A DNA stretch of 15,621 nucleotides from Gammaproteobacteria bacterium (GCA_004357505.1 SMWC01000045.1:1-15621); one strand, 5' to 3'. Numbered from the stretch's first letter, positions 1 to 6,507 are shown. Translations and numbers: made by a program. The notes: a model not told the origin generated them from the sequence alone.

Positions 1-426
1 CTGCCCATCTATACCGACATTCTCGTCAACGGTGGTCCGGTGAATAACATCTGCAGCACCGATGCTTTCGGCGCCAGCCTGACGGATCCCGAGTCGGTCA
101 ACAAACTCGGTTCCAGACGTTTTCTAAAGTTCACCGCGACGGTGACCGCGAATCACACCTTTACCGCGACCGCTACGCTGATACCCTTCGGCGAGGAGGC
201 GGATCCTGACATGGAACTGCATCAACGCGGCGCCCTGCTGCCGTTTCCCCTGCTTGACCCGCCGGGAAAATCGGGGCTGGCTAATATCGAGACGTTCAGC
301 TGGCCGCTGACGCCGGGCGATTACGTGCTGGAGGTATACGAATGGAGCAACACCAACGCCCGAAACGATCCGGTTTTTCCGCCGATCGGCCGAACCTGCT
401 TTGACGTCGAGATAACGACCCCATGA
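1..426 (+). CDS. C-terminal part of an unrecognised, probably exported protein (cut by left edge)
   Basis: The frame is open from the first base to the TGA at 424-426, giving 141 residues with no convincing start, so this is the tail of a longer gene. The GTG at 40 is only the first in-frame start-like codon and is probably internal. The sequence is rich in Thr, Pro and aromatic residues. It reads like an all-beta extracytoplasmic domain, with a stretch ending in GDYVLEVYEW that resembles the last strands of pre-peptidase C-terminal type domains. It has two cysteines, one near the start of the visible part and one eight residues from the end (TCFDVEITTP), which could form a disulfide. The stop overlaps the start of the following lipoprotein gene (ATGA), implying one transcript. 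I do not recognise the family, and export is inferred from composition and from the neighbour. Confidence 0.6.
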   Translation: MPIYTDILVNGGPVNNICSTDAFGASLTDPESVNKLGSRRFLKFTATVTANHTFTATATLIPFGEEADPDMELHQRGALLPFPLLDPPGKSGLANIETFSWPLTPGDYVLEVYEWSNTNARNDPVFPPIGRTCFDVEITTP

Positions 427-1004
427 GCGTAAGCACATTATTTATCCGCCAGATCGGTGTTTGCCTGCTGGGACTCGTCATCTGCGGCTGCCAGGATGGT
501 CGCACGTTACCGTTCGGGACCGAGTCGGCGGCACCGCCTGAATTGCCGAGCGAAGCGCCTGGCGCGCCACCGTCGTCGGTGCAGGCGGAAGCGAAGCCCA
601 TTCCTCCACTATCGATCAGTGTCGAGATACTGGGTGAGCCGCAGGTCGGACGAGAGCTGGAGTTACGCGTCATCACGCGTTCGCCAGTCGTGTTGAACGA
701 AGTCAGCGTCGAGGTGCTAGGCGACGAACGAATTTTGGTGACGCCGGCAACGGCGAGCTGGCGTGTGGCTCGCGTGGCCAGAGACGAAACGATGGTCCGA
801 CTCGTGACCGTGACGCCGTTAGTCGACGGAGCGCTCCATGTCAGCGTGCTGGTTCAGGCGGAGATCAACGGCAGGGTGCAGGCACGACATCGGTTGTTTC
901 CAATCCAGGTCGGAGCGGTGAGTGCTCCGGCGACGGCGGATCGGCTAGACGTGGATGCGTCGGGCCAGCTCATCATCGCTCTGCCTGCCCAAGAGTCCCG
1001 GTAG
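423..1004 (+). CDS. Predicted outer-membrane lipoprotein, unknown function
   Basis: 193 residues. The N-terminus is a lipoprotein signal: Arg9, a hydrophobic stretch, then a lipobox-like I-C-G-C with the candidate lipidated cysteine at residue 23. Gln follows it, and with no Asp at +2 the outer membrane is the expected destination. Residues about 30-60 are a Pro/Ala/Ser/Glu-rich linker. Residues about 62-165 look like a beta-sandwich made of short Val-rich strands (for example LSISVEILGEP and HVSVLVQAEINGR), as in Ig-like domains. No catalytic motif is visible. The ATG overlaps the upstream TGA by four bases (ATGA), so it is translationally coupled to the exported protein before it. Its own TAG overlaps the next start. 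The lipoprotein call is sound, but the function is unknown. A periplasmic partner of the upstream exported protein is a guess from gene order. Confidence 0.7.
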   Translation: MSVSTLFIRQIGVCLLGLVICGCQDGRTLPFGTESAAPPELPSEAPGAPPSSVQAEAKPIPPLSISVEILGEPQVGRELELRVITRSPVVLNEVSVEVLGDERILVTPATASWRVARVARDETMVRLVTVTPLVDGALHVSVLVQAEINGRVQARHRLFPIQVGAVSAPATADRLDVDASGQLIIALPAQESR

Positions 1005-1813
1005 TGGTGGTGGCACAAAAACAGGCAGGCTCGCCGCTGCTCGCGCCCGATGAGCCGGCACCGTTTGAATTGCTCGAGGTCGATGGGCCCAGGCCGCTGG
1101 TGCTGGCCTGCGACCATGCCAGCAACCGGGTACCGAGATCGCTGCATGGCTTGGGGCTGAACGGTGACAGCCTCACGGCTCACATCGCCTGGGACATCGG
1201 CGCCGGGGCCGTCACGCGCCTGCTGAGCGAGCGCCTGCAAGCGAGCGCCGTACTGGCGAATTACTCGCGGCTGGTGATCGACCTGAATCGGGATCTGAAC
1301 GACCCGTCAGCGTTCCCGGCCATCAGCGACGGTGTCCTGATAGCGGCGAATCTCGATCTGAGTGTGACGGCCAAGGCCGAGCGGACTCGAGCCTTGTTCG
1401 AGGCTTACCATGACGCGCTGCGAGGCGTGATCAAGGCGCAGACCACAACCGAGCGCACGCCCGTCCTGATCTGCCTGCATAGCTTCACGCCCTATGTGCA
1501 CGGCGTCTGGCGGCCCTGGCAGGTCGGCATTCTCTGGCACGATGACCCGCGCCTGGCGGTGCCGCTGATGACGGCGCTGCGCGAGGCGGGTGACCTGATC
1601 GTCGGGGATAATGAGCCGTATTCAGGACGCCATTCGGCGGATTTCACCGTCGACCACCATGCCGAGACGCTAGGGCTAGCTTATGCCGGGATCGAGATCC
1701 GTCAGGATCTGATCGACACGGAGTCGGGCCAGCAACGCATGGCCGACAGGCTCGCCGCGGTGCTCGAGGTCGTGCTGCAAGACGAGCGTCTCTTCCGGCC
1801 ATTCGCCGGCTGA
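1004..1813 (+). CDS. N-formylglutamate amidohydrolase-family protein (FGase, HutG-like)
   Basis: 269 residues, the usual length for this family of zinc-dependent amidohydrolases related to N-formylglutamate deformylase. Family signatures visible in order are CDHASNRVP near residue 30, YSRLVIDLNRDLNDPSAFP near residue 90, LICLHSFTP near residue 150, and HHAETLGLAYAGIEIRQD near residue 215. The His, Asp and Glu residues expected for metal binding lie in these blocks. The track-style start is GTG at 1004, overlapping the lipoprotein stop (TAGTG). Two more GTG codons follow at 1007 and 1010, so the exact start is uncertain by two residues. No hut genes are near. Instead a GCS2-type ligase follows 21 bases later, so histidine degradation is unlikely to be the role. 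It may hydrolyse another N-acyl or amide-linked glutamate compound, which is inference. Confidence 0.85.
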   Translation: MVVAQKQAGSPLLAPDEPAPFELLEVDGPRPLVLACDHASNRVPRSLHGLGLNGDSLTAHIAWDIGAGAVTRLLSERLQASAVLANYSRLVIDLNRDLNDPSAFPAISDGVLIAANLDLSVTAKAERTRALFEAYHDALRGVIKAQTTTERTPVLICLHSFTPYVHGVWRPWQVGILWHDDPRLAVPLMTALREAGDLIVGDNEPYSGRHSADFTVDHHAETLGLAYAGIEIRQDLIDTESGQQRMADRLAAVLEVVLQDERLFRPFAG

Positions 1814-1834
1814 GGCGGTCTACGCGAGCGTTGC

Positions 1835-2968
1835 ATGAAAGAACCATCGTTTACTGTGGGCATCGAGGAGGAGTACCTCCTCGTCGATAAGGCCAGCCGC
1901 GACCTCGTGACCAAGATGCCGGCGTCGATGCTCGAAGAGTGCGCGGCACGTTGCGAAGGTCAGCAGGTCAGCCCCGAGTTGTTGCGCTCGCAGATCGAGG
2001 TGGGCACGCGTGTCTGCGCCAACATGACCGAAGCGGGTGAATCCCTGCGACTGCTGCGCCGGACCGTGATCGACGTAGCGGAGTCACACGGGCTCGCGCC
2101 TATCGCTGCGTCCACCCACCCGTTCGCTCATTGGGCCGAGCAGAAACCTACCGCGCGGGCGCGTTACTCGTCTCTGTATCAGGAGATGCAGACTGCAGCT
2201 CGGCGGCTGTTGATCTGCGGCATGCATGTTCACGTCGGCATCGATGACGACGAATTGCGTATTGACCTGATGAACCAGTTCAGTTATTTCCTGCCGCACC
2301 TGCTGGCTTTGTCGTGTTCGTCGCCGTTTTGGGAAGGGCAGGATACAGGCCTGAAGTCCTATCGCTTGACCGTGTTCGATGCCGTGCCCCGCACCGGGCT
2401 TCCTGAGCGCTTCGACAGCTACCCTGAGTACGAACGCCACGTGCGCGTCATGATAGAGGCCGGGCTCATTCCTGACGCCACGATGATCTGGTGGGACTTA
2501 AGACCGAGCGCACGTTACCCGACACTCGAGACGCGCATCATGGACGTGTGTACGCGCGTCGACGATGCGTTGTGCCTGGCGGCGATCGCCGTGTGCACGT
2601 TGCGGATGCTCTATCGGTTGCGCGGCAAAAATCAGCGCTGGCGGATCTACTCGACATTATTACTCAATGAGAATCGTTGGCGTGCCATGCGCTATAGCGT
2701 CGACGAAGGGCTGATCGATCTCGGCAAGGGTCACATCATGCCGTTCCCGCAACTGATGGAGGAGTTGTTGGAGTTGATTCATCAGGATGCCGAGGCGCTG
2801 GGTTGCGTTAAAGAGGTGGAACACGTCCATGACATTCTCGCGCATGGCACCAGTGCCCACCGGCAGATCAAAGCCCATCAGGAGGCGTTGGCGGCGGGGG
2901 CCTCGACCGCAGAGGCACTTTCCATCGTCGTGGATCATCTGATCATGGAGACGGCGAGAGGCATGTAG
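1835..2968 (+). CDS. ybdK: Carboxylate-amine ligase, GCS2 family (YbdK type)
   Basis: 377 residues, matching the roughly 370-residue YbdK branch of the glutamate-cysteine ligase type 2 family, which joins a carboxylate (typically the gamma-carboxylate of glutamate) to an amine using ATP. Diagnostic segments are the N-terminal TVGIEEEYLLVD with the metal-binding glutamates, CGMHVHVGI in the middle of the active site, and LETRIMDVCTRVDD later. E. coli YbdK has only weak glutamate-cysteine ligase activity in vitro and its natural substrate is unsettled, so this should not be read as the glutathione pathway enzyme GshA. The gene starts 21 bases after the FGase-family gene and is probably co-transcribed with it. 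There is no strong ribosome site before the ATG. Pairing of FGase and GCS2 genes recurs in proteobacteria and hints at making and breaking one glutamyl conjugate. Confidence 0.88.
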   Translation: MKEPSFTVGIEEEYLLVDKASRDLVTKMPASMLEECAARCEGQQVSPELLRSQIEVGTRVCANMTEAGESLRLLRRTVIDVAESHGLAPIAASTHPFAHWAEQKPTARARYSSLYQEMQTAARRLLICGMHVHVGIDDDELRIDLMNQFSYFLPHLLALSCSSPFWEGQDTGLKSYRLTVFDAVPRTGLPERFDSYPEYERHVRVMIEAGLIPDATMIWWDLRPSARYPTLETRIMDVCTRVDDALCLAAIAVCTLRMLYRLRGKNQRWRIYSTLLLNENRWRAMRYSVDEGLIDLGKGHIMPFPQLMEELLELIHQDAEALGCVKEVEHVHDILAHGTSAHRQIKAHQEALAAGASTAEALSIVVDHLIMETARGM

Positions 2969-2994
2969 GCGAAGCGTCACGGCCTGGCAGGCTG

Positions 2995-3023
2995 TTGAAT
3001 CGTGTAACGTTACACGCTACAAT
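2995..3023 (+). promoter_or_regulatory. Sigma-70 promoter of higBA
   Basis: A -35 box TTGAAT (2995-3000) and a -10 box TACAAT (3018-3023) are separated by exactly 17 bases, close to consensus. The toxin ATG begins at 3029, five bases after the -10 box, so transcription should start at or within a base or two of the A of the ATG and give a leaderless message. No ribosome site lies between the -10 box and the ATG. Confidence 0.75.
3001..3016. promoter_or_regulatory. Palindromic operator in the higBA promoter spacer
   Basis: CGTGTAACGTTACACG is a perfect 16-bp palindrome filling almost the whole spacer between the -35 and -10 boxes. This is where a HigA dimer or HigA-HigB complex would block RNA polymerase. 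HigA-type antitoxins are known to autorepress through short palindromes in their own promoters. Binding by this HigA is inferred from position. Confidence 0.75.
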
Positions 3024-3028
3024 CAGCA

Positions 3029-3307
3029 ATGATCAGGACTTTTCGTCACAAGGGATTGAAGGCGCTCTATGAGGGCAAGCGATCGGCGAAAATTGTCCGA
3101 AGTCACGTGTCAAAGCTGGAAAGAAACTTGTCTGCGCTCGACGAGGCCTCGGGGCCACATGAATTAGGTCTGCCGGGCTACCGGCTGCACCGATTGAAAG
3201 GAAAGAGCAAGGGCTACTTTTCAGTTTGGGTATCCGGCAGTTGGTGCGTGACATTTCGATTCGAGGGCATCGATGCGGTCGACGTTGACTACACTGACTA
3301 TCATTGA
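3029..3307 (+). CDS. higB: HigB-family ribosome-dependent mRNA endonuclease toxin (RelE superfamily)
   Basis: 92 residues, the standard HigB length. The N-terminus MIRTFRHKGLKALYE, the central YRLHRLKGKSKGYFSVWV and the C-terminal DYTDYH match the family. Residues corresponding to the HigB active site are present: His54, Lys57, and the terminal Asp90-Tyr91-His92. One departure stands out: the conserved Trp-Arg-hydrophobic-Thr/Cys-Phe motif reads WCVTF, so residue 73 is Cys (TGC, 3245-3247) instead of Arg. HigB toxins cleave mRNA in the ribosomal A site. The substitution may weaken or inactivate this copy. It is the first gene of the module, as is typical for higBA, with the antitoxin overlapping its stop. 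The mRNA appears leaderless. GC content looks lower than in the flanking genes, consistent with horizontal acquisition. Confidence 0.9.
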   Translation: MIRTFRHKGLKALYEGKRSAKIVRSHVSKLERNLSALDEASGPHELGLPGYRLHRLKGKSKGYFSVWVSGSWCVTFRFEGIDAVDVDYTDYH

Positions 3308-3612
3308 TGAATGGTGTGAATGCTATGGCAATGAAAAATCCGGTCCATCCTGGTCGTATTGTGACTGAGGATTGTTTGCGCGAACTCGGTCTGTCGGTGA
3401 CGGAAGCGGCGAGGCATCTGGGTGTTGGAAGAGCAGCGCTGTCGGCGCTCGTCAACGAGAGAGCATCGGTCTCGATCGAAATGGCGTATCGTTTGTCCAA
3501 GGCCTTTGGCTCGACACCGGATCACTGGATGAGAATGCAGCTCGCTTACGATATGGCGCAATCGCGACCACTGAAGAGAAAGATCAACGTTGAGCGCATA
3601 GCTGCCGCCTAG
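3307..3612 (+). CDS. higA: HigA-family antitoxin, XRE-type HTH DNA-binding protein
   Basis: About 101 residues from the ATG at 3307, whose A is the last base of the toxin TGA (TGATG overlap). A TTG at 3304 and ATGs at 3325 and 3331 are alternatives. Homology begins at MKNPVHPGRIV, so the short forms are possible, and no start has a good ribosome site, which favours translational coupling to the toxin. The helix-turn-helix lies in the segment LSVTEAARHLGVGRAALSAL, followed by VNERASVSIEMAYRLSKAF and the family signature TPDHWMRMQLAYDM. HigA neutralises HigB by direct binding and represses the operon, most likely through the palindrome at 3001-3016. The C-terminus is short and basic. Confidence 0.92.
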   Translation: MNGVNAMAMKNPVHPGRIVTEDCLRELGLSVTEAARHLGVGRAALSALVNERASVSIEMAYRLSKAFGSTPDHWMRMQLAYDMAQSRPLKRKINVERIAAA

Positions 3613-3627
3613 TCGGAATCATCCGAC
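3612..3627. promoter_or_regulatory. Perfect hairpin between higA stop and dusA start
   Basis: GTCGGA and TCCGAC are perfectly complementary 6-base arms around the loop ATCA. The structure begins on the last base of the higA stop and ends three bases before the dusA ATG at 3631. It lacks a following T-run, so it is not a classical intrinsic terminator. It occupies the place where a dusA ribosome site would lie, and no other Shine-Dalgarno sequence is visible. It could be a translational control hairpin or a protein-binding palindrome. Confidence 0.55.
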
Positions 3628-3630
3628 AAA

Positions 3631-4650
3631 ATGAATCTCTCAGATAGCAAACGCCGATTGTCGGTGGCCCCGATGATGGAGCGAACCGATCGTCATTGCC
3701 GTTTCCTGCTGCGGCTGCTCGCCCCCAATGCCTGGCTTTACACCGAGATGATTACCACCGCGGCGCTGGTCCGTGGTGACCCGGAGCATCTACTCCAGTT
3801 CGATCAATCAGAGCACCCGGTGGCCTTGCAGCTGGGCGGCAGCGACCCGGCGGAGCTTGCGCAGGCGGCTCGCTACGGTCAGGACGCGGGTTATGACGAG
3901 ATCAACCTCAATGTGGGCTGTCCGAGCGACCGCGTGCAAGCGGGTCGATTCGGCGCGGTGTTGATGGCAGAGCCACAGCAGGTCGCCGCGGGCGTGGCGG
4001 CCATGTCCGACGCGGTGGATGTGCCCGTGACGGTTAAGACACGCTTGGGTATAGACAATCAGGACAGCTACGAATTCCTGCACAGCTTCGTCGGCGCGGT
4101 GACCGAGGCCGGTTGCCGAACCATCATCGTCCACGCCCGCAAGGCCTGGCTCCGCGGCCTGAGCCCGAAGCAGAACCGCGAAGTCCCGCCGTTGGACTAT
4201 GCGCGTGTCTATCGGCTGAAGGATGACTACCCACAACTCGAAGTCATCATCAACGGCGGGCTGATGAGCGAGGAGCAGATCCTGACACAACTCGAGCATG
4301 TGGACGGCGTGATGCTGGGCCGGCACGCCTACCGCCATCCGTACTGGTTGGCGCAGCTCGACCATGTCTTGTTTGGTGCTCCTCCGCCGTCGCGCGAACG
4401 TGTCCTGGCCATGTTTCTGCCGTACCTGCGGCGCGAACTGTCCAAAGGTACGTCGTTGAAGTCGATGACCCGCCATCTGCTGGGACTCTACTCGGGTCAG
4501 CCTGTCGGGCGCCGCTGGCGCAGGTTCTTAGCCGAGCTGCCCCACGGCGAGCCAGGACTTACGGCTTTGCAGGAGCATGCGGTAGCGAATCCCGCGGCGC
4601 GATCTTCGGCGCCGTATCGTGGCCAGGCAGCCGTTTCGACTGCGGGTTGA
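3631..4650 (+). CDS. dusA: tRNA-dihydrouridine(20/20a) synthase DusA
   Basis: 339 residues. An FMN-dependent TIM-barrel enzyme that reduces uridine 20 and 20a in the tRNA D-loop using NADPH. The start SVAPMMERTDRHCRFLLRLL and the FMN-barrel segment VALQLGGSDP are typical of DusA. The catalytic cysteine is Cys97 in INLNVGCPSDRVQ, followed by VKTRLGI and IIVHARKAWLRGLSPKQNR, which match the DusA subgroup and not DusB or DusC. The C-terminal helical tRNA-binding domain (about residues 250-320) includes KSMTRHLLGLYSGQPVGRRWRR. The last 20 or so residues are Ala-rich and variable. It follows higA by 18 bases with a perfect hairpin in between, and no clear ribosome site precedes the ATG. It may be transcribed from the higBA promoter or from an unseen one; the former would make dusA an accidental passenger of the toxin operon. 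Confidence 0.93.
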   Translation: MNLSDSKRRLSVAPMMERTDRHCRFLLRLLAPNAWLYTEMITTAALVRGDPEHLLQFDQSEHPVALQLGGSDPAELAQAARYGQDAGYDEINLNVGCPSDRVQAGRFGAVLMAEPQQVAAGVAAMSDAVDVPVTVKTRLGIDNQDSYEFLHSFVGAVTEAGCRTIIVHARKAWLRGLSPKQNREVPPLDYARVYRLKDDYPQLEVIINGGLMSEEQILTQLEHVDGVMLGRHAYRHPYWLAQLDHVLFGAPPPSRERVLAMFLPYLRRELSKGTSLKSMTRHLLGLYSGQPVGRRWRRFLAELPHGEPGLTALQEHAVANPAARSSAPYRGQAAVSTAG

Positions 4651-4711
4651 GCGTTTGCAGTTCGCGCGCGACCACGTGACCGTCGTCCTACAAAGCGAGT
4701 GATGATCTGGC

Positions 4712-4717
4712 TACAAT
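4712..4717 (+). promoter_or_regulatory. Possible -10 box overlapping the first ATG of the methyltransferase frame
   Basis: TACAAT at 4712-4717 overlaps the ATG at 4716-4718. There is no good -35 box at 16-18 bases upstream, so the promoter call is weak. If real, the transcript would begin near 4724, downstream of that ATG, and translation would have to start at the GTG at 4758, which does have a ribosome site (ACGAGG, 4747-4752). Confidence 0.35.
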
Positions 4718-4757
4718 GACGGCCGCCCCATCATCACTCCCAACCAACGAGGCCGCA

Positions 4758-5582
4758 GTGGCACGAGCAGAGGCGAATAAGATCGGCCAACCGACCATGG
4801 CCGAACAGGCAGACCTTCATGAGCTCTACGAAGAAGCCGTGCAGAATGTGGAAGGCGAGATCGAGTTTCTGCAGGATACGTTTCGCGAGCTCAAAGGCCG
4901 CGACGCAGTAAGCTTCAGAGAAGATTTCTGTGGTACAGCCAGCGCCTCTTGCGAGTGGGTGCGTAGCGGCGCCGGCCGCCACGCCATCGGCGTGGACATC
5001 GACAGAAAAGTGCTGGAATGGGGAAGGAGAAACCGCATCGGACGACTTCCGGAAGCCGATAGGCCGCGCGTCAAGCTTCTGAACGAAGATGTCATGCGGG
5101 TCGAGACCGGGCCCGTGGATATCATCGCCGCACTCAATTTCAGCTACTGGATATTCAAGACTCGAGACGCGATGCGCGACTATTTTTCGCGGGTGCGCGA
5201 CTCGCTGCATGAGGGCGGAGTGCTTTTTCTCGATGCCTATGGTGGTTCCGAGGCCTTCGAAACGCAGAAAGAGAAAACCAAATGCGACGGCTTCACCTAC
5301 GTCTGGCATCAGGCTAAGTACGAGCCGGTAACAGGGCGTACGGTCTGCCACATCGACTTCAGATTTCCCGACGGCTCGAAGATCAAGAGAGCATTCAGCT
5401 ACGACTGGCGGCTGTGGACATTACCGGAACTTCGCGAGCTCCTGGAGGAGGCCGGCTTCGCGAAGGTTCGCGTCTACTGGGAGGGCGAGGACGAGGACGG
5501 CGAGGGCGACGGCGAGTTTTCCGAGGAAGCTACCGGTGAAGCGGATCCGGCCTGGATCGCTTATGTCGTTGGCGAAAAATAG
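4758..5582 (+). CDS. Class I SAM-dependent methyltransferase
   Basis: 274 residues from GTG 4758, preferred because ACGAGG sits five bases upstream of it. The frame also has ATG 4716 (288 residues, overlapping a -10-like sequence) and ATG 4797. The Rossmann-fold methyltransferase core is clear. SAM-binding motif I is EDFCGTASASCEWVR, strand 2 carries the acidic residue in HAIGVDIDRKVLEW, then LLNEDVMRV, the motif IV region VDIIAALNFSYWIFK, and a post-core strand VLFLDAYGG. Near the C-terminus an unusually acidic Glu/Asp/Gly stretch (about residues 240-262, bases 5480-5550) interrupts the last strands before PAWIAYVVGE. The substrate cannot be read from the sequence. The stop lies 22 bases before a nucleotidyl cyclase gene on the same strand, so the two are probably co-transcribed. 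Confidence 0.85.
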   Translation: MARAEANKIGQPTMAEQADLHELYEEAVQNVEGEIEFLQDTFRELKGRDAVSFREDFCGTASASCEWVRSGAGRHAIGVDIDRKVLEWGRRNRIGRLPEADRPRVKLLNEDVMRVETGPVDIIAALNFSYWIFKTRDAMRDYFSRVRDSLHEGGVLFLDAYGGSEAFETQKEKTKCDGFTYVWHQAKYEPVTGRTVCHIDFRFPDGSKIKRAFSYDWRLWTLPELRELLEEAGFAKVRVYWEGEDEDGEGDGEFSEEATGEADPAWIAYVVGEK

Positions 5583-5604
5583 CTAGCGTCGCAGCCGGAG
5601 ACGT

Positions 5605-6507
5605 ATGGGAAGGGATGTCGATGTTGTCATACTGTTTGCCGACGTGGTGGGCAGCACGCAACTTTACGAACAACTCGGCGACGACAGGGCTAGAGCAATG
5701 GTCGCCCATTGTATCGGGATCATGCGCGAGGCCACGGAGGAATTTTCCGGCAGCGTGATTAAGACCATGGGGGATGAAACCATGTCGACATTCCCCAGCG
5801 CCGATGACGCGATGAATTCCGCCAAGCAAATGCAGGAGACGATCTCGGCAGATGCGTTGCTGCGACATGAGCATGGCCAAGTCGCAATCCGCATCGGCTG
5901 TCATTTCGGCCCCGTTGTGGTGGAAGGTCATGACGTCTTCGGCTCGGCCGTGCATACGGCCAACCGCATGACGAGCCAGGCCAAAGCCCAGCAGATTATT
6001 ACGACGGCGGCGACGGTCGAGCAGTTGTCCGAGGAGTGGCGCGGACTGGTGCGGCAGATCGACATCGCGACGGTCAGAGGCAGGACGGGCGAAGTCGAGC
6101 TGTTTGAGGTCCTTTGGCAGCCCGACGAGGCCACTAAGATGTTGCGGACGGTTGGTTTCGGCCAGTCGGTCAGCCGGACAAAACGCCTGAAGCTCAGCTT
6201 TAAGGGTCAGGAAGTGACGGTCGGCGACGGGCGCAAGCACGCTACCTTAGGCCGTGCAGAGGGCAATGACCTCGTGGTGGAGGGCCACCTGATCTCGCGC
6301 GTGCATGCGCGTATCGAAACCAGTAAGAACAAATTTACTCTCGTGGATCAGAGTACCAACGGGACATACGTGCAGACGGTTTCCGGCGAGGAAATTTTCG
6401 TGCGCCGGGACACGACCCAACTCGTTGGCGAGGGCGTTATCGGCTTGGGAGAGATCGCGGCGCCAGGCACGCCGTTGGCCGTGCACTACTGCGTCGAAGA
6501 CAAGTAG
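5605..6507 (+). CDS. Class III adenylate/guanylate cyclase with C-terminal FHA domain
   Basis: 300 residues, no signal peptide or membrane segment, so cytoplasmic. The cyclase catalytic domain spans about residues 1-170. It has metal-binding Asp13 (ILFADVVGST) and Asp57 (KTMGDETMSTF), substrate Lys53, and Asp110 in HDVFG. The transition-state Arg is Arg121. The transition-state Asn that normally lies four residues before it is His117 here (VHTANRM), an unusual substitution. An FHA domain follows (about 195-285), with Gly216-Arg217, the phosphothreonine-reading SRVHAR (231-236) and DQSTNGTYV (248-256) all intact. It should therefore bind a phosphothreonine partner. The order cyclase-then-FHA suggests cAMP or cGMP output gated by a Ser/Thr kinase, but no kinase is in the window. 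GGAG lies four bases before the ATG. It is downstream of the methyltransferase and converges on pckG with a repeat element between. Confidence 0.88.
   Translation: MGRDVDVVILFADVVGSTQLYEQLGDDRARAMVAHCIGIMREATEEFSGSVIKTMGDETMSTFPSADDAMNSAKQMQETISADALLRHEHGQVAIRIGCHFGPVVVEGHDVFGSAVHTANRMTSQAKAQQIITTAATVEQLSEEWRGLVRQIDIATVRGRTGEVELFEVLWQPDEATKMLRTVGFGQSVSRTKRLKLSFKGQEVTVGDGRKHATLGRAEGNDLVVEGHLISRVHARIETSKNKFTLVDQSTNGTYVQTVSGEEIFVRRDTTQLVGEGVIGLGEIAAPGTPLAVHYCVEDK

Noticed and set aside
3808..4476. 222-codon open frame on the minus strand
   Set aside because: It lies wholly antisense to dusA, whose protein is unmistakable, and its translation has the His/Arg/Gln-rich look of a GC-rich shadow frame.
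5530..6240. 236-codon open frame on the minus strand
   Set aside because: Antisense to the cyclase-FHA gene, with no recognisable domain.
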